From positions 1-38,742 of the forward strand of contig NZ_BOOQ01000008.1 in the NCBI RefSeq assembly GCF_016863315.1: DNA of 38,742 bases. Reading direction: 5' to 3'. This DNA comes from Planotetraspora silvatica. Its GTDB lineage: Bacteria; Actinomycetota; Actinomycetes; Streptosporangiales; Streptosporangiaceae. This document shows positions 1 to 9,113 of the stretch, in pieces. The notes beneath the pieces were generated by a model. It ran no database searches. It saw only the letters and a program-made list of their open reading frames with translations, and was not told where the DNA came from. How positions within the stretch are numbered: the first letter of the stretch is position 1; every line of letters starts with the position of its first letter. A program made the position numbers and the translations under genes.

Positions 1-211
1 ACTAGTGGCCGCAGGTGGGCCCGGGAATGGCCGTCCTATTGCGTCCACAGCAGGACGCGGAGCCAGGCATCCGGAGTACGGCCAATGAGCCGGCGCAGGG
101 TTCTCAAGGGTGGGCCGCATTCGCCGCCCCTGCCGTGCACCGGGCAGACGGCCAGCACTGCCCGGGAAGCGCAACTACTTCCACGACTAGCCAGGCCAGC
201 GGGGATTCCTG

Positions 212-1195
212 TCAGGCCACCGCGTGCGGGGATGCAGTCGAGGTGCTGCTGCTCGGCCCGGGGATGGCGCTCATAGCGCCACGGTGCATCGCCCAATGCT
301 CACTGATCCACTTCTGGTGGGTCTTGGTGAGGGGAACAGTCAGCGGCTGGCCGTGCAGCTTGTCGTAGTCGGGGTAGGCGCGGGTGCTGGGTGCGATGTC
401 CAGAGCCATCGTGTTCGGGTCGATGGCGATCTGGCCGAGGTCGAATAGGCGGTGGACGTCGCGGCGTAGCAGCAGACCGCCGTAGGTGTGGTGCTTGCCA
501 TTCCCGGCGTAGCTGTACAGGTGTGCCGCTTCCAGAGCCGCCGCAGGCATGGGGCCGAGGAAGGCGCATATCTCGCCGAACTGCTCCAACAAGCTGGCGC
601 GGAAGGCGGCCTGGCCGTTGCGGACGCGGACCGTCCTGGTCTTATGCCCCCCGGCGATGACCTTGCGCGTGTTGTCCGCGACATCCAGTGGGGTGGCGTT
701 CTTCCCCGTCTCCACCCGGGTGCGGAAGTCGTCCCAGCGCAGGCGCCGCAAGGCATTCTGCGACTTGGGTTCCTCGCACAGGGCCCGCAACTCCGGCGCG
801 GAGATGTGACCGCGGAGGTCGATCCAGCCGGCCTCATAGCGGGCGCGGTAGGTTGTCACCGGGACGGTCTCAAGGGCCGGGGTGTCGAACTCCGCCTTGC
901 AGTGTCCGTTCCAGCACCGGTACTTCGGTGTCATCGTCTTGCGTTCGGCGATGTCCGCCTTCCCGCACGTGGGGCACGAGCTGAGGTCTTTGGTGCCGGA
1001 GCCAGTCGCAATGTCCTCAATCACGGACAGGCCCAACAGGGCTTCCCCATCCCACAACACGATCGTGTCCCCGACCCGGACGTGGGAGGCGTTGGGTACC
1101 CTGCTGTCCCAGCTGTAGTGGGTGGAGGGGTTGTCGTCATACCCCTCACCTACACGCTTGGCCTCCGTGCCCAGGTACATCAACCACGCCGTCAT
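212..1195 (-). CDS. HNH endonuclease with N-terminal PUA/EVE-like region and zinc ribbon
   Basis: Predicted DNA endonuclease of 327 residues. The C-terminal half carries a betabetaalpha-Me (HNH) signature: EAAHLYSYA (His225) followed by GLLLRRDVHRLFD (His248). In the middle is a zinc ribbon with Cys74, Cys77, Cys94 and Cys99. The first 65 residues (GDTIVLWDGEALLGLSVIE) look like the beta-barrel edge of an EVE/PUA/SRA-type base-reader domain. This layout is seen in modification-dependent restriction enzymes of the McrA type, so cleavage of modified DNA is a reasonable inference but not shown. The start at 1195 was chosen because GGAGG sits about 8 bases upstream; the frame stays open further up but without a ribosome site. 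It stands alone on the minus strand. Confidence 0.8.
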   Translation of the reverse strand: MTAWLMYLGTEAKRVGEGYDDNPSTHYSWDSRVPNASHVRVGDTIVLWDGEALLGLSVIEDIATGSGTKDLSSCPTCGKADIAERKTMTPKYRCWNGHCKAEFDTPALETVPVTTYRARYEAGWIDLRGHISAPELRALCEEPKSQNALRRLRWDDFRTRVETGKNATPLDVADNTRKVIAGGHKTRTVRVRNGQAAFRASLLEQFGEICAFLGPMPAAALEAAHLYSYAGNGKHHTYGGLLLRRDVHRLFDLGQIAIDPNTMALDIAPSTRAYPDYDKLHGQPLTVPLTKTHQKWISEHWAMHRGAMSAIPGPSSSTSTASPHAVA

Positions 1196-1552
1196 GTGAC
1201 TCCTCCGTTGCCCGGCATCCGCCCCACACCCGCCGGACACGCGCACTCGGACGGCCTTGGGGGACGGCTCATGTAGGTAACGTAGCGGGCAGTACTGACA
1301 ACGCCCCGAAAAACTCAAGTCCCGCCCCCTCAGCGAGGTTCACCTCACGCCCACCGCGTGATCGCTTCGCGCCCCAGGAACGCCGACCGGCACACCACGT
1401 GTAGGAGCCAGGGTGGACGACCTTTTCGCTTCGTACGGCCGGCAGCATGATGAAGGCTGGTAACAATCGACCTCTTTTCCTGGTTCCGGCACTCGGTGGG
1501 GCGCACCATTCGTTCGTAGGGCCGATCCGTTTGCTCACCGTCCGGAGCCAAA

Positions 1553-2275
1553 GTGCGCCTCCATCTTTCGCGGCACGCCGCGATCGGCATCGTGATGGCC
1601 ATCGCAGGTTGCTCCAATAGCGCGCTGTCACATGACGCAATCGAGTCGCCTCCGGCGACGCGTGGGGTTGCCCCAGCGCAGAAGGCTGACGCCGAGCCGG
1701 CGACGTCTCGTTCGGCCCGCCCTGCGCCGAGAACGGTAACCACGTACGAGATTCGGAGTGATCATGATGCAGCCGTGCGTGAGAGCCTGATGCTCCTCGG
1801 AGCCGCCGATATTCCCTCAAACGCGAGGACCTGGCAGAGAATCGTCGGCAAGTGTGTGCTCACCCCGATCCACTTCATCCTTGGGAAGAGAGCCTCATGT
1901 AGCCGGCCCGGTGCGATTCGCATCCTTGCGGTATCGGGCAAAGATGACTGCTCGGACCACTGGCCCTATGGACAGACCGCGAGACCCGTGGCAGACCTCG
2001 ACCTGTACTTGTGCTACGCGGCGACTCTTGGACAACCGGACGGAGGTACGGGCATGGAGTGGCAGCCTGACGCAGGCCTGGTCGTGTTCCTTCCCACCCC
2101 CGCGAACCTATTCGGTCGATGGAGGGTTACAAGTCCTGCTCCCACGAAGGCGCCCGTCCCCGTCCCGATATACCCGCCCGCTCCAGGATCCGTCGTCGCT
2201 TGCGCGGACGGCTCAATATCCAACGCGGGAGGACGGCACGGAGCTTGCTCCCACCATGGGGGGGTCGCCGGTTGA
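1553..2275 (+). CDS. DUF3761-type lipoprotein
   Basis: Predicted secreted lipoprotein of 240 residues. The N-terminus has a short basic stretch, a hydrophobic core and a lipobox ending IAGC (Cys20), followed by a Ser/Ala/Pro-rich linker. The last 25 residues (CADGSISN...CSHHGGVAG) match the C-terminal signature of the DUF3761 family: a Cys-Asp-Gly start and a Cys-Ser-His-His-Gly-Gly-Val-Ala end. The middle has several cysteines that could form disulfides outside the cell. The function of the family is unknown. The GTG start is preceded by GGAG about six bases upstream. It is divergent from the HNH gene and has no evident operon partner. Confidence 0.65.
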   Translation: MRLHLSRHAAIGIVMAIAGCSNSALSHDAIESPPATRGVAPAQKADAEPATSRSARPAPRTVTTYEIRSDHDAAVRESLMLLGAADIPSNARTWQRIVGKCVLTPIHFILGKRASCSRPGAIRILAVSGKDDCSDHWPYGQTARPVADLDLYLCYAATLGQPDGGTGMEWQPDAGLVVFLPTPANLFGRWRVTSPAPTKAPVPVPIYPPAPGSVVACADGSISNAGGRHGACSHHGGVAG

Positions 2276-2457
2276 TAGACGGCACCTCAGAGAAACGCCA
2301 GCGGTGAGTCATGGGGGCGTGTGACCGAGTGTCCGCGCCAGAGTCGGGCAGCGTGTGACGTCATGAACCCCGTGGAAACGCGATTACGTGGAAGTCGCGT
2401 GTAATGGGTGACGGACTAGGGGACGACCGCCATAGGATCGCCATGGCGTAGAAGGCT

Positions 2458-2500
2458 GACCGCCCGCCCCCGCTCTGGTAGGGCCGAGGGGCGGACGGTC
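2458..2500 (-). terminator. GC-rich hairpin, possible terminator
   Basis: Two 13-base arms (2458-2470 and 2488-2500) pair at 12 of 13 positions across a 17-base loop. It lies 54 bases past the stop of the 47-residue minus-strand ORF. There is no T-tract, which is common for actinomycete terminators. It could also be an unrelated dyad. Confidence 0.4.
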
Positions 2501-2554
2501 CGATGTGCGCCGGTTGGGTCGGGCTCGTGTCAGGGTTGCCTGATGCGGGCCCGA

Positions 2555-2698
2555 CTACTTGGCGCTGATCGGCAGAGGGTCAGGCCCTCCTTCCGTATAG
2601 ACGATCTTGATCTTGCCGAGCTTGGTCGTGATCTCGGCAAGGATTCGCCGCGGCGGACGTCCGTCCTGCCGGCGCCGGTGATTTGCGCTGGGCATCAT
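2555..2698 (-). CDS. small ORF, 47 residues, unknown function
   Basis: I do not recognise this gene. It begins with two consecutive ATG codons, the first preceded by GGAGG at a 5-base spacing, and encodes a basic N-terminal half (HRRRQDGRPPRR) followed by a sequence with alternating Ile and Lys residues (TTKLGKIKIVYTEGG) that could form a beta hairpin. The stop is followed by a strong GC-rich hairpin. The ideal ribosome site and the hairpin make translation plausible. There are no cysteines and no membrane segment. A short DNA-binding or regulatory peptide is possible, but nothing proves it. Confidence 0.45.
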   Translation of the reverse strand: MMPSANHRRRQDGRPPRRILAEITTKLGKIKIVYTEGGPDPLPISAK

Positions 2699-2934
2699 TC
2701 ATTCCTCCATGTCAGGCTCGTGTTGATACGAGCAAGGGTAATTCACGGAGGAATGTACCGCAGCTGGAACTCTCCGTCGAATGGAGAAAATGCCCGCGCG
2801 AACGGGACACGGCGCGCGACTTGTGACTTATATGGACTATGCCGCTGTATAAGGATGTATTGCATACGTAAGGCTTCCTGAGCGCCCAATTTTCCCTAGA
2901 GGTGTGGCGGTGTCGGAGCTTCGCCGAAGGCCTG

Positions 2935-3069
2935 TCAGTCTCGTTTCCGCAGGTAGATGCCTAGGTCGGGGAGATTGCTGACGCGGTTGCGCCCGTGACG
3001 ATATTCATGAGGGAACAAGGTCGCCATCATCACCGTGGGGTGGCCGATCACTCCGTAGGGCAATTCCAT
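2935..3069 (-). CDS. possible gene remnant, 44 residues
   Basis: A short open frame whose translation looks like the C-terminal end of a real protein (for example HPTVMMATLFPHEYRHGR and NLPDLGIYLRKRD). No good ribosome site precedes the ATG, and a stop codon lies ten codons upstream. I read it as the tail of a gene whose front was lost; I cannot name the family. It could also be chance coding in GC-rich DNA. Confidence 0.25.
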   Translation of the reverse strand: MELPYGVIGHPTVMMATLFPHEYRHGRNRVSNLPDLGIYLRKRD

Positions 3070-3458
3070 GGGCCCACGCTCTAGGTGCGTGCCATGTCAA
3101 CTTGTTAGTCGGAAGAAAAATTATCGGCCGACCTGCCTAGCAGCGGCTATTCGCGCTGATTGCGCCGAAAGTCGAATCGAGTCTTCTGGGAGATCTCTTT
3201 ATGTAAGAGGGCTTGTCAGAATCGTCACGAGGGTGACCCTTGCGGCCGAGCCGCCTGCTGGAGATGGTTCGCGCAGGTCGTGGCTCTCGAGACGGCCTGG
3301 GGCCGCGGGTAAGCCCTGCGGTGAGAAGCGCCGCGAGAGTTCCGACCGCCAGCCCCAGCAGTACATCCTCGACCAGATTCCTCAAACCCCAGTTCCGCTA
3401 CGGAGCGTTAGAATCCGATTGCCGGGCGGAGCTTAGGGTAGTGGTGTGTCGCCGCTCG
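3070..3458. other. no gene seen
   Basis: Both strands were read. Short frames exist, including an 82-codon minus-strand one with a hydrophobic start at a TTG, but none has a ribosome site or a recognisable product. This is the region downstream of the Z1 operon. Confidence 0.5.
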
Positions 3459-6365
3459 CTACGGGGCGTTGATGATGGGGGCGTCGCTCCTTGAGGTGTC
3501 GCGTGTCGTGAAGGTGACGAGCCGGCGATCAAGGGAGATCGCTGATCTCGGGGCGACAAGGTGGAATGCGACGACTACCAGTTCTGGTGCGATCGTCTCG
3601 GATGGGGAGCCCACGGCTTGGTTCTTCTCGATGACGGGGTAGATGATGACCGCGCCGCGTTTAGGCGCGGTCAGGGCGTCTGTTTCGGTGTCGCCGATGG
3701 ACGGCTCCGCTCCCGCGATCCTGTTGGCGACCGGACGGTGCCGGGACTCGCTGATGGCCCCGAAGTACGAAGGCCGGAGGCGGGACCGACGGAAGAGGCT
3801 AAGTGGGCCCTTCCCGAAGATTATTGACTTGGCTTCGCCGGATCGTACGTGCTGCGGGAACAGCAGTACCCAGTCCTTGATTTGTTCGGCTCCGAGACCG
3901 CGCAACCAGTGGAGATCGGGTTCTACGGTGTCGCGGTCATCCCATTGGAGGGTTGAAAATATGTCTATAAAAGCGTTGTGGTCTATGCGTCCGACGAAGC
4001 TCGGGAAGGAGATATTTGCGGAGGCGCGGAATAGGGCCGGCCCGTCGATACTGTCGAACAGGGGCTGACACGTGAGCGTGTTGTCACGAACCTGTTCGAT
4101 GTTGCTTGGATAGCCGCGGGGCTCGATAGGGAGGCCAGGAGAGCGTCGCTCCGTGAGGATCGCATTGTACATCTTGTTGGCGGTTGTGGGCTTGAGCCAG
4201 GGTAGGTGCTGGGCTACCAGCGGTGGTATCTGCTTAGGTGTCAGCTGGGGTCGTCCATCGACCATTTGGGCGTAGCGACGCAGTTCTGCGCGAAAATAGT
4301 CCTCGTCGCGGACGATCGCTTCGAAGGCTTCATAGAGCTCAGGCGTGATGTATAGGCGGACGAGATCTTGAAATCCTTTCCGATAGCCGAACCATCTGCC
4401 CATTTGCATTAGGGTGTCGGCCTGTTTCGTGAGTCGACGATAGTAAGAGACGGTCAATCCCTCAACGGTAAATCCCCGAGCCAGTTTGTTGCCGCCGATC
4501 AGAATGCGCCAAACATTGTTTCGGTCGAAATCGAGGGCTTCCTGTTCGATGTCCTTGTCGCTGTTCACGACGATGACGGGATTGCCTGTCTGGCCAATCC
4601 GTGCGACAGCCTCTCCGAGGTAAGGGAGCAGCTCGTCGAACGAGGCTGGCGCGGGCATGCTGCGCCCGATCGCTTGAGCGGCCGGCAGGGTATCTGTCTC
4701 ATATAGGGCGCGAAGCCGCTCGTGTGAGGCGCTGGAGAAGTAGCCTGCGGATCGCCAGATCCGGTGCATGTTCTCGGCCTGCTCGCGATGCACGTCTCGC
4801 CGCATCGCTTCATGGATGAGCATCGTGTGATGCTTGAAGGTCGCGAGACCGTGTTGTTCCCTGAAAACTTTTACGGCCCCCGCGAGGACATAGGCGTCCA
4901 TCGCTTCGAGGATCTCGCCAGCATCTCCTTCGGCCGAATCCGCGTTCACCATGCGGATGTGGGCTTTCTCGTTGGAGTTGGAGAAGGTGCGCTGGGAGGG
5001 ATCTAACTCGGAATCAAGATCGTGGAAATCTGAGGCGCCCATGTAGCCAGGTGTGCGGCTGAGAGAAATTAAGAAGTCCTTGGGGAAGATGTCCTCGGCG
5101 TCGCTGGGGTCAATGAAGACGTTCGCGAATGGGGTAGCCGTATAGCCCACGTATTGGGCGCGGGGCAGCATCATCAGCAGCTGTGAGATAAGTCGATTTA
5201 TGGAGGTGCGCTGGACTTGATCTGCCTGCCACTTCTTCGGATTGCTGGTATTGACCGAAGCCTGGTCCGATTCGTCGTCGACAATCAACGTGGGGATTTC
5301 GCCGAGGCGTGCGGTGATTTTGTTCAAGTCGTTCACGAGCTTGCCGAGTACTGTCGCGTTCTTCTTGACTACCAGAAGCCGGGCGTCGCTGAAGAACAGG
5401 TTCTCCGGATCGAAGAACGGCCGATTGCGTTCCCTCTTCTCGAAATCGAGTGCGGCGATTCCCACTCGGAGGCCCTTGTAGTCAAAGCGCTGCTGTGTCA
5501 GGCGATGAATATCGGGCCGGCCGACGTCGGCCGGGCGTACGCCGTGTCGGAGGAATCGATCGTCGATCCAGTCTGGGTCGTCCTGGTAGTCGACTGAGTC
5601 GAGGGCTTCATGGTCTGTGGGATCGATTCCACGAAGGATGTTCTCGCGGCCGACAAGCTCCATGTCGAGGCGTCGCTGCGTCTGAGCGCGTAGCAGGTCC
5701 GTCGTGCCGGTCAAGACGATGATCAAGCGGTAGCCGACGTCGACCGCCTTGGCGAGGACGCCTGTGAAGTTCGCGGTCTTCCCGCTTTGGACGTAGCCCA
5801 CGACAAGGCCTTTGGCCTGGTAGGCGTCCTCTCGTGTCGGATCCGAGAGCCTCTCCACGACACGGTCGGTCGCGATGTCGAGGGAGGCGATCGCTTCGGG
5901 GGCCCAGCCACGCTTCTCATTGAGGAACTGGCTGTAGTGATCCCAGTAGAAGCCACGCTCCTGGCGAATGGACTCTGTGTACCAGGGATCCCACTGGTCC
6001 GCGATGGTGATGGGTTCCTCGACGCCCGCGATGGGGAAACGCTCGCGAAAGAGGACGGCGGTTTGGTCATCGACCTTCAGCCGTCGAACGGTTTCCGCGC
6101 GGCGTTCCTCGGTGTTGGCGGTCGTGCCGGCGGTCCACACTTCGCTCGCGTCCGCGCTGTCCCATGTGGCCAGGCGCAGGTGGAGTCCCTTGCTGAGTGC
6201 GTCGTCTGGGTGAGCGTCGGCGAGATACGCGCTGAGTGCCGCGTCATCGCACAGGACTGACGGGTCCTCGCTGGCGAAGGCCGCCGCGGCGTGCAGATCG
6301 CGAGGACCCATAGTGTCCATCAGCGCGAGCGCGCCCATGTAAGCCTTGCGGAATGCCTCGATCAT
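3459..6365 (-). CDS. Z1-domain superfamily II helicase-like ATPase
   Basis: A protein of 968 residues that looks complete for the Z1 family. It is a superfamily II-derived ATPase found in restriction systems together with MutL/MORC-like GHKL ATPases. The Walker A loop is VGYVQSGKTAN (residues 189-199), and a DEAD-box-like Walker B follows (IVDDESDQAS). The Z1 signature is RILIGGNKLARGFTVEG with YYRRLTKQADTLMQMGRWFG, which corresponds to helicase motifs V and VI. It probably remodels or translocates on DNA in the cytoplasm to support cleavage by its partner nucleases. Its ATG overlaps the stop of the PD-(D/E)XK gene (ATGA), so it is the third gene of a translationally coupled operon. Confidence 0.9.
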   Translation of the reverse strand: MIEAFRKAYMGALALMDTMGPRDLHAAAAFASEDPSVLCDDAALSAYLADAHPDDALSKGLHLRLATWDSADASEVWTAGTTANTEERRAETVRRLKVDDQTAVLFRERFPIAGVEEPITIADQWDPWYTESIRQERGFYWDHYSQFLNEKRGWAPEAIASLDIATDRVVERLSDPTREDAYQAKGLVVGYVQSGKTANFTGVLAKAVDVGYRLIIVLTGTTDLLRAQTQRRLDMELVGRENILRGIDPTDHEALDSVDYQDDPDWIDDRFLRHGVRPADVGRPDIHRLTQQRFDYKGLRVGIAALDFEKRERNRPFFDPENLFFSDARLLVVKKNATVLGKLVNDLNKITARLGEIPTLIVDDESDQASVNTSNPKKWQADQVQRTSINRLISQLLMMLPRAQYVGYTATPFANVFIDPSDAEDIFPKDFLISLSRTPGYMGASDFHDLDSELDPSQRTFSNSNEKAHIRMVNADSAEGDAGEILEAMDAYVLAGAVKVFREQHGLATFKHHTMLIHEAMRRDVHREQAENMHRIWRSAGYFSSASHERLRALYETDTLPAAQAIGRSMPAPASFDELLPYLGEAVARIGQTGNPVIVVNSDKDIEQEALDFDRNNVWRILIGGNKLARGFTVEGLTVSYYRRLTKQADTLMQMGRWFGYRKGFQDLVRLYITPELYEAFEAIVRDEDYFRAELRRYAQMVDGRPQLTPKQIPPLVAQHLPWLKPTTANKMYNAILTERRSPGLPIEPRGYPSNIEQVRDNTLTCQPLFDSIDGPALFRASANISFPSFVGRIDHNAFIDIFSTLQWDDRDTVEPDLHWLRGLGAEQIKDWVLLFPQHVRSGEAKSIIFGKGPLSLFRRSRLRPSYFGAISESRHRPVANRIAGAEPSIGDTETDALTAPKRGAVIIYPVIEKNQAVGSPSETIAPELVVVAFHLVAPRSAISLDRRLVTFTTRDTSRSDAPIINAP

Positions 6366-7336
6366 GCGGTCTCTCCGGTCAGAGCTTTAAGCAGGAAGTC
6401 GGGGGCAACGGGGCCGAAGGGCTGTTGCGTGAGGTCCACGCGGTAGCGGACCTCGGGGATGCGTTCCAGCGCCAGACCGCGTAGTCGCTGGGGAGTCAGG
6501 CTGGGGAAGCCATCGTCGACCGCGAATGCTGCGGATGTCTCTCTTCGGCGCCAGCGAGTCCGGGAGGTCTCCCTGTAAGGCTCCCGCCATCCGGTGTCGT
6601 GCAGGCGGCGGTCGAACGCGGAGCGGAGGTCTTCTAGGCGGTGCCGCACCGCGTCGATCAGTTCTGGCAGGGTGTGGCCATCCGATGATTCGGCTCTGGT
6701 CAGCTGATGAGAGACCAACCAGAGCGGCCGGTCTCCAGTGGGATGGAGCTGTGTCAGCGAGCCGATCCAGTGAGTGCGTCGTTCGGCGCTAGTGGTCTTG
6801 ACTTCGATGTCGTGGCCGCGCAGTCCGAAGTCGTGTTCCTCACCCTCGGTGCCACGCCATGCGTCCAATGCTTCTTGTGGTCCCACTTCGCGACTCAATC
6901 CAAGGAGCAGCATGAGCTCGCCGAACAGGCCTAGTTCTTTCTCGATCGGCAGTGTGTCCGTGCGGGCGAGTAGCCGTCCGAGGATCCGGAGTGTGTCGCT
7001 CAGCGCCACCCTGAGGTTCAGCCCTTGCAGTTGAACCCGATCGGCCACCGCGCACAGCAGCGGGTAGGCGTCGGCGAACATGCGAGGATCGGTGATCGCG
7101 ATCTCCAGGAAGCGGTCGACGCCGCGCTGGACTGGGCGAAGGCGTACATGTTCGAGCCCGGTCTCAAGGCGCGGCTGGCTGGTGTCAGCCTGAGCCCGGA
7201 GGCCGATCTCTTGCCGTCGCGGGTCGATGAACAGGATTAGCCGCGGCTCTCCCGGAATCGGATGTTCAAGCGGAATCGCCCGCTGGACGAAGTCCTCGAA
7301 GCTGTCAGCGCTGATATGCCGGTCGGGGGCCGTCAT
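6362..7336 (-). CDS. PD-(D/E)XK motif nuclease-like protein (DUF4420 type)
   Basis: A protein of 324 residues matching the putative PD-(D/E)XK family that accompanies Z1 proteins. The nuclease core is visible: Glu140 in GLFGELMLL, Asp169 in EEHDFGL, and Glu178 with Lys180 in HDIEVKTTS, giving E...D...ExK. The spacing is normal, so catalysis looks possible. It sits between the GHKL ATPase and the Z1 ATPase with ATGA overlaps on both sides, which implies tight stoichiometry and probably one complex. The role inferred from family and context is DNA cleavage in a restriction system. No modification target can be read from the sequence. Confidence 0.85.
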   Translation of the reverse strand: MTAPDRHISADSFEDFVQRAIPLEHPIPGEPRLILFIDPRRQEIGLRAQADTSQPRLETGLEHVRLRPVQRGVDRFLEIAITDPRMFADAYPLLCAVADRVQLQGLNLRVALSDTLRILGRLLARTDTLPIEKELGLFGELMLLLGLSREVGPQEALDAWRGTEGEEHDFGLRGHDIEVKTTSAERRTHWIGSLTQLHPTGDRPLWLVSHQLTRAESSDGHTLPELIDAVRHRLEDLRSAFDRRLHDTGWREPYRETSRTRWRRRETSAAFAVDDGFPSLTPQRLRGLALERIPEVRYRVDLTQQPFGPVAPDFLLKALTGETA

Positions 7337-8835
7337 ATCTGCTCGCTCTTCGCCGCCGCAGTGAGGATCTCCTGGTACAGCTCGACGTTGTCCTTGTCTC
7401 GAGCGCCGAGATACTCACCACGGAACAACTCCTCCGCGACGAGGTACAGCAGGGCCTTGAGTAGCGGTGCGTCGTTCACGCTTCGACGCTCGCCGCGTGT
7501 GGGCGGGCGGTACTTCTCGTTCAGCCATAGGGAGCGTTGCTCTCGGTCGATCTCGAAGAAGTCGTCGCTGGAGAAGCGCTTCCATCGGATGTCGATCGGC
7601 TCCGATTCCATGTCGAAGGGGATCTCGCGCTCGATGGCCTTGCGTAGCTCGGGGGCGATGCCCTTGCCGAGTGGTGCCATCTTGCGTCGTTCGGTGCTGC
7701 GCTTTCGCGATTCCCGGAACGTGTGCTCAGCGACTTCTAAGTAGTCGTGGAAGGTGGTGCCGTCGTCGGCCTTGGCTTGCTCGGCCAACTGAGTGAACTC
7801 AGGTCCCACGTTGACCTTCGACTTCTCTGGGTTCATGGCGAAGAGCCGGACGATGTCGTCGTCGATCTCCACCTCGACGCGGGCGAGTTGTAGCCGTCGG
7901 TCGGAGGCGTGGATTCCGTGCCAGCCTTCTCCCGCCTGAAGAAGCCGGTCGCGTCGGTAGAAGTAGATGCCTTGTCGGGCTTCCGCTCCTCCGGGCAGTT
8001 TGAACTGGGGCAAGGTGGATCGGCCTGTCCAGATGTGGCATCGGAATCTCAGGTCGGTATCACCGAGCCGTGCCGACAACTCCTTGGGATAGCCGGCCCT
8101 GCCGGACCGGACGTAGCCGAAGGGGTTGAGCGCGGTCACGGGAATCCTGGGGCCAGGGGCGCCGGCTTCGATGTCCTCTACGTCGATCTCGATGGAGATC
8201 TTGCCCGCGTCGATGATCCGATGGAAGACGAGGCCAAGGTGATTTTGGAGCGCGTTGGCCGTACGGGAGATGAAGTCCTCGACCCGTGCTGGATTGTCGG
8301 TGGCGGGGAATCCCGTGACGTTGTCCCAACGGATGACCGTCCCGGTGTCCATCCCGTCGATACGCCACTGCCGCTCGAACTCGTCTGTCGCGAAATCGGT
8401 CGGGATGATGTCGCAGAGAAAGCCTTCGCGGTTCTCGTCGAGGAGCCAGCGTCGACCGACGGCGGTCGATCCAAGTGCCTGCGATATCACGGTCAGGCTG
8501 CGAGCTTGGCTGAACGACGCCGCCTTCAGCCCTAGCCCGAATTTTCCAAGATCGTTAGAGCTGTACGCGCGTTGGCCGCCGATGGTCATCGCCGAGTCGA
8601 TCCTCGATTCGGGCATGCCATGGCCGTTGTCGACGACGTACAGTGCGCGGAGCCGGCCCTCAACCCGAACCAGGCGGATGAGAACGTGACTGGCCCCCGC
8701 GTCGATGGAGTTGTCCACTAGGTCAGCGATAGCCGTTTCGAGAGAGTGGTTCCGGCCGAGCCCGTCGAGGGCGCGTGGATCCGGCGGCAGGTCGATAGAG
8801 CCGATCGTCGGAATCCGGTCGCGCCAAGTGGACAT
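7333..8835 (-). CDS. MutL/MORC-like GHKL ATPase, first gene of the Z1 operon
   Basis: A GHKL ATPase of 500 residues. The nucleotide-binding motifs are in order: ADLVDNSIDAGA (Asn42), DNGHGMP (69-75) and KFGLGLKAAS (98-107). The position of the usual catalytic glutamate before LVDN is Asp38 here; this looks like a subfamily trait, and Glu33 lies nearby. The C-terminal half is typical of bacterial MORC-like proteins in restriction loci, which are thought to form ATP-gated clamps on DNA. The start at 8835 has GGAGG seven bases upstream. The frame is open to 9099, but that extension is Pro/Ala/Ser/Thr-rich, low in complexity and has no ribosome site. Its stop overlaps the next gene (ATGA). Confidence 0.88.
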   Translation of the reverse strand: MSTWRDRIPTIGSIDLPPDPRALDGLGRNHSLETAIADLVDNSIDAGASHVLIRLVRVEGRLRALYVVDNGHGMPESRIDSAMTIGGQRAYSSNDLGKFGLGLKAASFSQARSLTVISQALGSTAVGRRWLLDENREGFLCDIIPTDFATDEFERQWRIDGMDTGTVIRWDNVTGFPATDNPARVEDFISRTANALQNHLGLVFHRIIDAGKISIEIDVEDIEAGAPGPRIPVTALNPFGYVRSGRAGYPKELSARLGDTDLRFRCHIWTGRSTLPQFKLPGGAEARQGIYFYRRDRLLQAGEGWHGIHASDRRLQLARVEVEIDDDIVRLFAMNPEKSKVNVGPEFTQLAEQAKADDGTTFHDYLEVAEHTFRESRKRSTERRKMAPLGKGIAPELRKAIEREIPFDMESEPIDIRWKRFSSDDFFEIDREQRSLWLNEKYRPPTRGERRSVNDAPLLKALLYLVAEELFRGEYLGARDKDNVELYQEILTAAAKSEQI

Positions 8836-9113
8836 GCCTGAGCCTCCAACGCCTATGTTCCGCCGCAAGGGTGATCTCGACGGTGCGGACGGAGCCACCG
8901 CTTGCCGGCCGGCCCGCTCGGGTGAGGTCGCTTCGTCAGACACATTGTCGGATGACTCACCTGTGACGGCTCTCTCTTCTCGTACCGATTGCGCCGCGAT
9001 ATCCCTGGCGGTCTCAGCCGCTGGGGCCACAGTCGTGGTCTCACGGATAGCGCTGTCGGACGTTGGGGCCGGATGATCTTGGGGGGCGGCGATAGTCATC
9101 CCGATGGTTCCGA

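Noticed and set aside
488-1276. Long plus-strand frame of 262 codons opposite the HNH gene
   Set aside because: It is the antisense shadow of the HNH gene in GC-rich DNA; its translation has no recognisable domain and it has no ribosome site.
3137-3385. Possible small membrane protein on the minus strand
   Set aside because: The TTG start has no ribosome site, and only the first 25 residues are hydrophobic; the rest is Arg/Pro/Ser-rich noise.
8836-9099. Extended N-terminus of the first GHKL ATPase
   Set aside because: Low-complexity Pro/Ala/Ser/Thr-rich extension without a ribosome site; the start at 8835 has GGAGG and agrees with the family.
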